Part shown: piece after piece, positions 1 through 5,688 of the stretch
Numbering within the stretch: position 1 is the stretch's first letter
How the letters are laid out: every line of letters starts with the position of its first letter
Assembly (NCBI GenBank): GCA_001577215.1
Contig: LSCC01000042.1
Location: 1 to 15,823, forward strand
Length of the DNA: 15,823 nucleotides
DNA from: Fidelibacterota bacterium TCS52
Lineage (GTDB): Bacteria > Fidelibacterota > Fidelibacteria > Fidelibacterales > Fidelibacteraceae
Direction of reading: 5' to 3'
The notes under the pieces: model-generated
Database searches by the model: none
The model's input: the letters and a program-made list of their open reading frames with translations, nothing else
Told to the model about the DNA's origin: nothing
Program-made: the position numbers and the translations under genes

Positions 1-324
1 AGTGAATGCTAAAACGGCCATATTCAATGCGGGAACAACACCGGGACTTGAAGTAATCCATTTTTTTTTAATATCCCAATTATGTTTGATTTTCATCCAA
101 TTAATTATTGAATTATAAAATGACTCGGGTTTAGATGAATAACCGAAAAGGTGATGTTTAGTTCTTTTTTTAAGCGAATTAGCAATAAAATCCGGTGTTT
201 CAAAATCCATATCAGCTACCCACATTGGTAAGATATCATCAGTTCCAAAAACCGCTTTTGACATTGTATATTTTGTCGCATTTGTATTTTTTCTGTTAAC
301 TATTTTATCAAAATTGTATTTCAT
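1..324 (-). CDS. MalY/PatB-family PLP-dependent C-S lyase (aminotransferase class I fold), N-terminal part
   Basis: The gene reads leftwards from an ATG at 322-324 and runs off the window, leaving 108 codons without a stop. The visible part matches the N-terminus of MalY/PatB proteins, pyridoxal-phosphate enzymes of aminotransferase fold type I that usually cleave cystathionine or cysteine conjugates. Landmarks are MWVADMDF at residues 34-41, FGYS at 60-63 and SPGVVPALN at 93-101, the last being the strand and loop leading into the cofactor site. The catalytic lysine would lie beyond the edge. An AAAGGG ribosome site sits just upstream on the minus strand (about 331-337). It is the next minus-strand gene after the dipeptide epimerase, separated by about 250 bases of structured non-coding DNA, so co-transcription is uncertain. 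Family is confident; the exact substrate cannot be told from this fragment. Confidence 0.88.
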   Translation of the reverse strand, partial: MKYNFDKIVNRKNTNATKYTMSKAVFGTDDILPMWVADMDFETPDFIANSLKKRTKHHLFGYSSKPESFYNSIINWMKIKHNWDIKKKWITSSPGVVPALNMAVLAFT

Positions 325-356
325 TTTTTTCCCTTTAAAAGTTGAGAATTTCTTAC

Positions 357-376
357 AAAGTCGCGAAGACGCAAAG
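357..376. repeat. Short GC-rich motif resembling a dispersed intergenic repeat
   Basis: AAAGTCGCGAAGACGCAAAG stands out as a GC-rich island in very AT-rich non-coding DNA. From memory, close variants (AAAGTCGCAAAGACGCAAAG and similar) occur as dispersed intergenic sequence in several bacterial genomes. Only one copy is present in the window, so repeat status is inferred, not seen. Confidence 0.35.
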
Positions 377-404
377 AACAATAAGGTCTGGGATGTCGCT
401 GTGT

Positions 405-434
405 AGAGATTATGCATTGCATTATCTCTTTTTT
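405..434 (+). repeat. Hairpin (11 pairs with one T:T mismatch) followed by a T-run; decayed palindromic repeat or terminator
   Basis: AGAGAT (405-410), T, ATGC (412-415), loop ATT, GCAT (419-422), T, ATCTCT (424-429) folds into two perfect stems split by one T:T mismatch. Six T residues (429-434) follow on the plus strand. That is the shape of an intrinsic terminator for plus-strand transcription, yet both flanking genes are on the minus strand and there is no plus-strand gene to end. The preceding GT and the AGAGA...TCTCT arms resemble dispersed palindromes of the type GTAGAGACGC...GCGTCTC (from memory), so a worn repeat copy is the preferred reading. Confidence 0.5.
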
Positions 435-577
435 GTTATGCATCGTTTTTATTACCTTTGTTCTCATTATTCTATATCAAATTTACAAAAATCAATTAAT
501 ATTTATGCGAATTTTTGTATATAAGAAATGTGTTTCAGAAATGCAATATCTTGAAGATATGGTATTTCTAATATATA

Positions 578-1693
578 CTATATGCTTTCAATTTTCTTAA
601 TATAATCTGGGTCTGGATAGGCACCAATTCCAATAATATCATCGGGGAATTCAATCATTCCTTTATTAATAGTAACACCACCTATTATTGGTTCGTCAAT
701 GTGTCCAATATTAGCATCAAGATCGAAAAATTTAACAACAGGATTTGCCATCGCAAAATGAGAAAAAGCAGTATTTCCAAGTCCGGATTCTGACATACAA
801 CCAACCATGCAAGTAATATTTCCTGCTTCACAAATATTTGCTATTGCGGTTCCGTTTAAGATTCCACCGGATTTTGATAATTTAATATTTATATATGGAG
901 CCGCTTGATATTTTATAACTTCTAATGCATCGGTAGGAGTAAAGACAGATTCATCAGCCATTAATGGAATGGACGAGTGCTGATTAATGTAACGCATTCC
1001 GTCAAGATCTTTTGCCTTCAATGGTTGTTCGCAAATTTCAATATCAAGTTCTTCTAATTTTTGCAACGATTTTACAGCAGTTACTCTATCCCAACCTTGA
1101 TTTGCATCAATTCTAATTTTCACATTTTTTCCAACTGCTTTTCTGATATTTCTTATTCGTTGAATATCTTCATCTTCAGAAATTCCAACTTTTGTTTTAA
1201 TTATTCTAAATCCTTGTTCTACAATTTCTAATGCCTGTTCTCCTGCTTTTTCAACATCGCCAATTCCAATTGTATTGTCTGTTTCCATCGGTCGTTTACA
1301 TCCTCCAAGAAAAGTATAAAGAGGAAGGTTTGCTGCTTTTGAAGCAATGTCATATAATGCCATATCAAATGCACTTCTAATTGTAGAATTATTTGGTAAA
1401 TAAGCATTTATTTTTCGAATCAGATCTGCATAAAACAATGGGTTTTTTCCGATAAACAATTCTCTTAATTCTTTTGCAGCAGTAAAATTGATCGCTTGCG
1501 TTTCGCCGACAATTGCTCTAAATGGACTAGCTTCACCCCAGCCGTCTAAATCTGTATTTGTGATAATATGTACTAACACATTTTTTGGTCCGGATACTGT
1601 CATAGTAGCAATTTTCAAATCATGTTCTGCTTTTATATTTAGTGGATAAATTTTAACATCTTTTATTTTTACATTTGCTGGAATATCTTTCAT
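578..1693 (-). CDS. Dipeptide epimerase (L-Ala-D/L-Glu epimerase type), enolase superfamily
   Basis: A 371-residue cytoplasmic enzyme of the muconate-lactonizing subgroup of the enolase superfamily. Such enzymes invert the alpha carbon of one residue of a dipeptide, typically L-Ala-D-Glu released from peptidoglycan. The KxK catalytic motif is K166-T-K168. Metal ligands are D196 (in RIDANQGW), E222 (in ICEQP) and D247 (in MADES). The second catalytic lysine lies in INIKLSKSGG (K271 or K274). The MVGCMSES segment (296-303) and the DLD motif at 324-326 mark dipeptide epimerases, whose DxD binds the substrate ammonium group. Full family length. The start is supported by GGAG (1701-1704) ahead of the ATG. 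Upstream lie tRNA-Ser and then the divergent DUF819 membrane protein. Dipeptide specificity varies within this family, so Ala-Glu is only the default guess. Confidence 0.93.
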   Translation of the reverse strand: MKDIPANVKIKDVKIYPLNIKAEHDLKIATMTVSGPKNVLVHIITNTDLDGWGEASPFRAIVGETQAINFTAAKELRELFIGKNPLFYADLIRKINAYLPNNSTIRSAFDMALYDIASKAANLPLYTFLGGCKRPMETDNTIGIGDVEKAGEQALEIVEQGFRIIKTKVGISEDEDIQRIRNIRKAVGKNVKIRIDANQGWDRVTAVKSLQKLEELDIEICEQPLKAKDLDGMRYINQHSSIPLMADESVFTPTDALEVIKYQAAPYINIKLSKSGGILNGTAIANICEAGNITCMVGCMSESGLGNTAFSHFAMANPVVKFFDLDANIGHIDEPIIGGVTINKGMIEFPDDIIGIGAYPDPDYIKKIESI

Positions 1694-1718
1694 TTTATTT
1701 CTCCTCTAGTTTTTCCTT

Positions 1719-1734
1719 TAACTTTTATAAGTTA
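1719..1734. promoter_or_regulatory. 16-bp perfect dyad upstream of the dipeptide epimerase gene
   Basis: TAACTT (1719-1724), TTAT, AAGTTA (1729-1734) is a perfect six-base inverted repeat with a four-base centre. It lies 26 bases before the epimerase start codon, within its probable leader or promoter. It could be an operator or a small mRNA hairpin, but chance is quite possible in such AT-rich DNA. Confidence 0.25.
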
Positions 1735-1796
1735 TCAATAATTTTTATGATTATCAAATGTAAAAGAAATTATAAATTAAGGATTTGAAATTACAG

Positions 1797-1812
1797 CTAA
1801 TACGCTAATAAT
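1797..1812. repeat. Tandem GCTAATA motif between tRNA-Ser and epimerase
   Basis: GCTAATAC is followed directly by GCTAATAA, and AATTACA precedes the pair. The sequence resembles AATTACGCTAAT-type intergenic repeats (from memory). The copy is short and imperfect, so its status as a repeat fragment is inferred. Confidence 0.3.
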
Positions 1813-1834
1813 TGGATAATTAGTAATAAAAAAG

Positions 1835-1924
1835 CGGAAGAGCCGGGATTTGAACCCGGGATACCGTTCAACACGATATACACGATTTCCAATCGTGCTC
1901 CTTCAGCCACTCGGACACTCTTCC
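1835..1924 (-). tRNA. tRNA-Ser, anticodon GGA
   Basis: The minus strand folds as a class II tRNA of 90 bases. The acceptor stem GGAAGAG/CTCTTCC is perfect with discriminator G. The anticodon stem CACGA/TCGTG encloses loop TTGGAAA, giving anticodon GGA (1888-1890), which reads UCC and UCU serine codons. A long variable arm (TATCG/CGGTA) and a T arm CCGGG-TTCAAAT-CCCGG complete the serine pattern. CCA is not encoded: the discriminator is followed by C and then six T residues (1828-1833 on the complement), so CCA must be added enzymatically. The T-run may help end transcription, but I see no separate terminator hairpin next to it. Confidence 0.97.
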
Positions 1925-1935
1925 ATATTTTTGTG

Positions 1936-1960
1936 ATGTAATTTTTATCTTCAATTACAT
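1936..1960. promoter_or_regulatory. 25-bp perfect dyad in the tRNA-Ser/DUF819 divergent region
   Basis: ATGTAATT (1936-1943), nine bases, AATTACAT (1953-1960) is a perfect eight-base inverted repeat. It lies 12 bases upstream of the tRNA and overlaps its likely -10 region. On the plus strand a run of seven more T residues (1961-1967) follows, so it also looks like a weak AT-rich terminator. No plus-strand gene precedes it, so an operator-like site is an equally good reading. Confidence 0.35.
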
Positions 1961-1970
1961 TTTTTTTCAA
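1942..1970 (-). promoter_or_regulatory. Candidate sigma-70-type promoter of tRNA-Ser
   Basis: Reading the minus strand, TTGAAA (1970-1965) is followed after 17 bases by TAAAAA (1947-1942). That would start transcription near 1935, giving a leader of about ten bases before the tRNA. The -35 matches five of six consensus bases and the -10 only four. AT-rich context makes chance matches common. Confidence 0.33.
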
Positions 1971-2092
1971 ATATGGCGAAATATAAAAAATATTATTCAC
2001 AAATCAACAAAATATTTTAGTATTTTTAATTTTGCTTTTTTATTCTTACATTTACAAGCTTTTGAAATTTTTTTTTAACTTTTGGAGAAATA

Positions 2093-3274
2093 ATGAATGA
2101 CATACTAATTACAAATCCTTTTGGATTGCTCGCGATATTATTAATTATTCCGGCGACAATTTTCTTTATTAAATCGCATACTAAATTTGGGAAAAAATTG
2201 TTCGGTGTTGTACCGGCTTTAGTTTTTGCCTATTTTATACCGACAATTTTAACATTTTTTAATATTATTCCTCCGGAGTCCATTATTTACAGTAAAATTA
2301 AGACCTTTGTACTCCCGGCGAGTTTATTATTATTGACATTAGCAGTAGATATTCACGGAATATTAAAATTAGGTAGTAAAGCAGTGATCATGTTTTTGAC
2401 TGGAACGCTTGGAGTAGTTATTGGTGGTCCGATTTCATTATGGATTTTCAGAAATCATTTACCTCCAGAAATTTGGAGAGGAATGTCCGCTTTAGCAGGT
2501 TCTTGGATCGGTGGTGGAGCAAATTTTATCGCTATTGGGGATTCAGTTGGTACAACTTCAGATATGATGGGAATGATGGTTGTAATTGATGTTGTAGTTG
2601 CAAATCTTCTTACAGGAACATTGTTGTTTTTTGCTGGAAAATATGAAAAAATAGATAAGAAATTAGGAGCAGATAATTCGGCTATTATAGAATTAAAGGA
2701 TAAGGTAGTAGCATTTAGAAAAAAAGCCATGAGAATTACAACAACTACTGACTACATGGTTTTATTCGCATTAGCATTTGGTGGATCATTTGTTGCATAT
2801 AAGTTGGGAAATCTTCTACCGGAAATAGGTGAAATCGTTTCTCATTCCACTTGGAAAGTAATTATTATTACAAGTATGGGAGTTGCCTTTTCATTTACGA
2901 GAGTAAAAAATTATGAGGGAGCCGGTGCATCAAAATTGGGTACTGTAATGTTATATTTATTAATTGGAGTTATTGGAGCAAGTGCTGATTTAAAGGCAAT
3001 TTTCGAATATCCAATGCTTTTTGCTATGAGTTTAACTTGGATTATTATTCATGTGATTTTGATGCTTGGTATGATGAAATTAATAAAAGCTCCACTATTT
3101 TTTATGGCTGTTGGTTCACAGGCAAATATTGGAGGTGCTGCTTCTGCTCCGATAGTTGCTTCGGCTTTTCATCCTGCATTAGCTTCCGTAGGTGTAATGT
3201 TGGGAATTGCCGGTTATGTGCTTGGAACTTATGCGGCATTAATTTGTGCAACATTATTGCAGTTAGTGCATTAG
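2093..3274 (+). CDS. DUF819 family multi-pass inner-membrane protein (YjcL-like), probable transporter
   Basis: A 393-residue, very hydrophobic protein with about ten predicted membrane spans. It has the DUF819 hallmarks: GSWIGGGANFIAIGD at 136-150 in the first half and GSQANIGGAASAP at 341-353, followed by AFHPALASVGV and GYVLGTYAAL. The two glycine-rich (G)AN-type segments in the two halves suggest an internally duplicated transporter fold, which is my inference; the family has no settled function that I can name. GGAG at 2084-2087 sits six bases before the ATG and fixes the start. TTCACA (1996-2001) and TAGTAT (2018-2023) are a weak promoter candidate. It diverges from tRNA-Ser and the dipeptide epimerase, so dipeptide or amino-acid uptake is an attractive guess. 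The gap to rseP is 51 bases. Confidence 0.9.
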   Translation: MNDILITNPFGLLAILLIIPATIFFIKSHTKFGKKLFGVVPALVFAYFIPTILTFFNIIPPESIIYSKIKTFVLPASLLLLTLAVDIHGILKLGSKAVIMFLTGTLGVVIGGPISLWIFRNHLPPEIWRGMSALAGSWIGGGANFIAIGDSVGTTSDMMGMMVVIDVVVANLLTGTLLFFAGKYEKIDKKLGADNSAIIELKDKVVAFRKKAMRITTTTDYMVLFALAFGGSFVAYKLGNLLPEIGEIVSHSTWKVIIITSMGVAFSFTRVKNYEGAGASKLGTVMLYLLIGVIGASADLKAIFEYPMLFAMSLTWIIIHVILMLGMMKLIKAPLFFMAVGSQANIGGAASAPIVASAFHPALASVGVMLGIAGYVLGTYAALICATLLQLVH

Positions 3275-3325
3275 AAAAGCAGAAAATATAAAGCAGAATT
3301 TAAAAATTAGAATAAAAGGAAAAAC

Positions 3326-4393
3326 ATGATATATATTATTTCAACAATTGTTGTTTTAGGGATATTGGTTTTCATTCATGAATTTGGACATTTTATTGCT
3401 GCAAAAATGGTTGGGATAAGAGTAGAAAAATTTTCGCTTGGATTTCCTCCAAAAATAGTTGGAAAGAAGATCGGTGAAACAGAATATTGTCTCTCTTGGA
3501 TCCCACTTGGAGGATATGTAAAATTATCCGGCATGATGGATGAAAGTATAGATGAGGATTATGCTAAGAATCCTATAGAACCTTATGAATATAGGGCAAA
3601 AAAATGGTGGCAAAAGATATTTGTAACAACAGCCGGTGTAATAATGAATTTATTATTGGCAATATTTATTTTCACAATTTTAACTTTTCAAACTGGAATT
3701 CCTAATATAAGTAATGATCCGGTAATTAATGGAATTGCAAAAGGAATGCCGGCAGCAGAAGCTGGTTTACATAGCGGTGATATGATCATATCTGTGAATG
3801 GGTATAAAATTGAAAAATGGGAAGACATGTCAAATATAATTCATAATTTCGCCGGTAAGGAAATTTCTTTAAAGTATGAAAGATCTAATGAAATAAAATC
3901 TGTGAAATTAACTCCTCTATTAAAACAAACAGTGGTAGATGGCTCGATTAAAAAAGTTGGTATGATTGGAATATCCGGAAAAATTGATTATCATTCGGCA
4001 AATTTTGGTGAAGCAATTTCATCGGGAGTTAGAACCACTTATTATTGGTTAAAATTGACAGTTTCTTCACTGGGAATGCTGATCAAAGGTGAAGAAAGTT
4101 TCAAAAACATTGGTGGATTAGTTATGATCGGTCAATTAGCCGGCGAATCAGCTAAAAGTGGTATGATGTCTCTATTTTCTTTGATTGCAATATTAAGTGT
4201 AAATCTTGCATTTATAAATATTCTGCCAATTCCAGCTTTAGATGGAGGGCATATTATTATTGCAACAATAGAGGGAATTATAGGTAGAGAATTAAATATA
4301 AAAGTAAAAATGACAATTCAACAAATTGGAACTTTTCTTTTATTAGGATTAATTGTTTTGGTTATGATAAATGATATTTTGAGATTTTTTTGA
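3326..4393 (+). CDS. rseP: RseP-type site-2 intramembrane zinc metalloprotease
   Basis: This 355-residue protein belongs to the M50B site-2 proteases, which cut transmembrane segments within the inner membrane. In E. coli RseP trims the anti-sigma factor RseA and clears signal-peptide remnants. The zinc motif HEFGH is at residues 18-22 in the first membrane helix. GGYVKLSGM (62-70) is the conserved loop after it. A single PDZ domain spans about 135-200, with GLHSGDMIISVNG at its core. The third zinc ligand lies in NILPIPALDGGH (298-309). E. coli RseP has two PDZ domains and about 450 residues; the one-PDZ form here resembles shorter homologues of many other phyla. AAAGGA at 3315-3320 supports the start. 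RseP often adjoins dxr, but here dxr is about 8 kb downstream. The natural substrate is unknown. Confidence 0.95.
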   Translation: MIYIISTIVVLGILVFIHEFGHFIAAKMVGIRVEKFSLGFPPKIVGKKIGETEYCLSWIPLGGYVKLSGMMDESIDEDYAKNPIEPYEYRAKKWWQKIFVTTAGVIMNLLLAIFIFTILTFQTGIPNISNDPVINGIAKGMPAAEAGLHSGDMIISVNGYKIEKWEDMSNIIHNFAGKEISLKYERSNEIKSVKLTPLLKQTVVDGSIKKVGMIGISGKIDYHSANFGEAISSGVRTTYYWLKLTVSSLGMLIKGEESFKNIGGLVMIGQLAGESAKSGMMSLFSLIAILSVNLAFINILPIPALDGGHIIIATIEGIIGRELNIKVKMTIQQIGTFLLLGLIVLVMINDILRFF

Positions 4394-4584
4394 TTATTGA
4401 AAAAAGATCGCACTGATGTTAACAATGGTTTAAGAGTTATATAAAAAATCACAAATAAGTGCTTGGTGATAGTAAAATATTTATGTATTTTATTAAGATG
4501 TAAAATTGGGGAATATTGGTCATTGTGATGATGCAGATATATTTGTGAAATGGAAATTAAACGAAACAATGCATTATAGTAATT
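4394..4584. other. Non-coding gap between rseP and the small unknown ORF
   Basis: These 191 bases hold no convincing gene or strong terminator. GATCGCACTGATGTT (4406-4420) resembles a common dispersed intergenic motif (from memory). A purely A/T inverted repeat, TAAAATA (4473-4479) and TATTTTA (4486-4492), is probably chance. The gap could hold a promoter for the uppS-to-lpxA block, but I see no clear -35/-10 pair. Confidence 0.4.
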
Positions 4585-4869
4585 GTGAAAAAAAGAAATG
4601 AGGATAAATTGAAAGAGAATCAAAAAAAATCAAATAATAATTCTATAGTTTGGGATCACAAAATATTTAAAGTATATAATAAAGATGTTGATATTAAAAA
4701 ATTAGAGAATGATTTTTTTTCTGATGATATAAATCATATTTTTGTAGATGATATTAAAGATGAATATGAAATGTTAACATTTAATGGTTGGAAATATAGT
4801 TTTGGGTTTACATTAGATAACAATTCCTTTTGCTTGGTATATAATAAACCTATTGATGAAAAAGTATAA
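4585..4869 (+). CDS. Small hypothetical protein between rseP and uppS
   Basis: An ORF of 94 codons from a GTG at 4585, family not recognised. The N-terminal third is lysine- and asparagine-rich. The rest is acidic and ends in an aromatic stretch around NGWKYSFGFTLDNNSFCLVYN (residues 68-88), which looks like a short beta-rich soluble fold. There is no signal peptide or membrane segment. The GTG has no ribosome site before it. A TTG at codon 9 (4609-4611) follows GAGGA (4600-4604) by four bases and could be the real start, giving 86 residues. It lies on the same strand as its neighbours but sits between two loose gaps (191 and 64 bases), unlike the tight block downstream. It could be a recent insertion or a decaying gene; coding status is likely but unproven. 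Confidence 0.5.
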   Translation: MKKRNEDKLKENQKKSNNNSIVWDHKIFKVYNKDVDIKKLENDFFSDDINHIFVDDIKDEYEMLTFNGWKYSFGFTLDNNSFCLVYNKPIDEKV

Positions 4870-4933
4870 CAACTTAAATGTTTAAAAACTATAATAATAA
4901 TTAATTTTAGATAGTTGTAAAAATTCAAAAATA

Positions 4934-5674
4934 ATGAAAGATAAAATTATTGAAGGAAATAAAAATCTACCAAAGCATATTGCTATTATAATGGATGGCA
5001 ATGGACGATGGGCAAGTAAAAGAAATTTACCTCGTATTGCGGGACATCAAGAAGGCATTAATTCAGTGAGAGAAATAGTAAGATTAAGCGGTGAAGTTGG
5101 TATTAAATATTTGACATTATATACATTTTCCAAAGAAAATTGGTTGCGACCGAAAATTGAAGTCAATGCACTGATGAAGCTATTATCAAAAACAATAAAA
5201 AAAGAAATAAATGAATTAGATAGGAACAATGTGAGGCTACAGATCATTGGAAATATTAGTGAGATCCCTAAAAAGACAAGAGAAAATCTATTAGAGGGAG
5301 TTGAAAAGACGAAAAATAATACAGGATTGACTTTAGTACTTGCGTTAAGTTATGGAAGCAGAGAAGAAATATTAAATGCCGTAAAGCAAATTGCAAGAGA
5401 AGTTGAAACGGGAAAATATTCATTAGAAAATATTAACGAGAAAACTATAATCAATAAATTATATACAAAAAAGATACCCGATCCAGATCTGATCATTAGG
5501 ACAAGTGGAGAATTTAGAATAAGCAATTTCTTATTATGGCAATCGGCATATTCGGAATATTATATTACATCTGTATATTGGCCGGCATTTCGGAAAGAGG
5601 AATATTTTAAAGCAATTAATAGTTATTTAAATAGAGAAAGAAGATATGGTAAAATAAGTGAACAGGTTAAGTAA
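4934..5674 (+). CDS. uppS: Undecaprenyl diphosphate synthase (cis-prenyltransferase)
   Basis: A 246-residue cytosolic enzyme that extends farnesyl diphosphate with eight cis isoprene units. The product carries peptidoglycan and O-antigen precursors. The signature HIAIIMDGNGRWA covers 15-27 with the catalytic aspartate D21. H38 follows in AGHQEG, and FSKENWLRP (65-73) and SYGSREE (139-145) are conserved. DPDLIIRTSGE (183-193) and RISNFLLWQ (195-203) hold the arginines R189 and R195 that bind the homoallylic diphosphate. Usual family length. The ATG at 4934 has no recognisable Shine-Dalgarno, and there is no alternative start back to the in-frame stop at 4898. It leads straight into bamA (14 bases). 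The common neighbour cdsA is missing. Confidence 0.97.
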   Translation: MKDKIIEGNKNLPKHIAIIMDGNGRWASKRNLPRIAGHQEGINSVREIVRLSGEVGIKYLTLYTFSKENWLRPKIEVNALMKLLSKTIKKEINELDRNNVRLQIIGNISEIPKKTRENLLEGVEKTKNNTGLTLVLALSYGSREEILNAVKQIAREVETGKYSLENINEKTIINKLYTKKIPDPDLIIRTSGEFRISNFLLWQSAYSEYYITSVYWPAFRKEEYFKAINSYLNRERRYGKISEQVK

Positions 5675-5688
5675 AAAGAGAAATAATA

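Noticed and set aside
342..600. Two overlapping plus-strand ORFs of about 60 codons
   Set aside because: No ribosome site, composition typical of AT-rich non-coding DNA, and they run across the hairpin and into the epimerase 3' end on the other strand.
1797..2000. Minus-strand ORF of 67 codons
   Set aside because: It overlaps the whole tRNA-Ser gene; its apparent residues are a translation of the tRNA.
2455..3291. Antisense and alternate-frame ORFs inside the DUF819 gene
   Set aside because: The DUF819 frame carries family motifs over its full length; these are shadows.
4318..4623. Minus-strand ORF of 101 codons over the rseP 3' end
   Set aside because: It overlaps the conserved C-terminus of rseP and the start of the next ORF, has no ribosome site and no recognisable motif.
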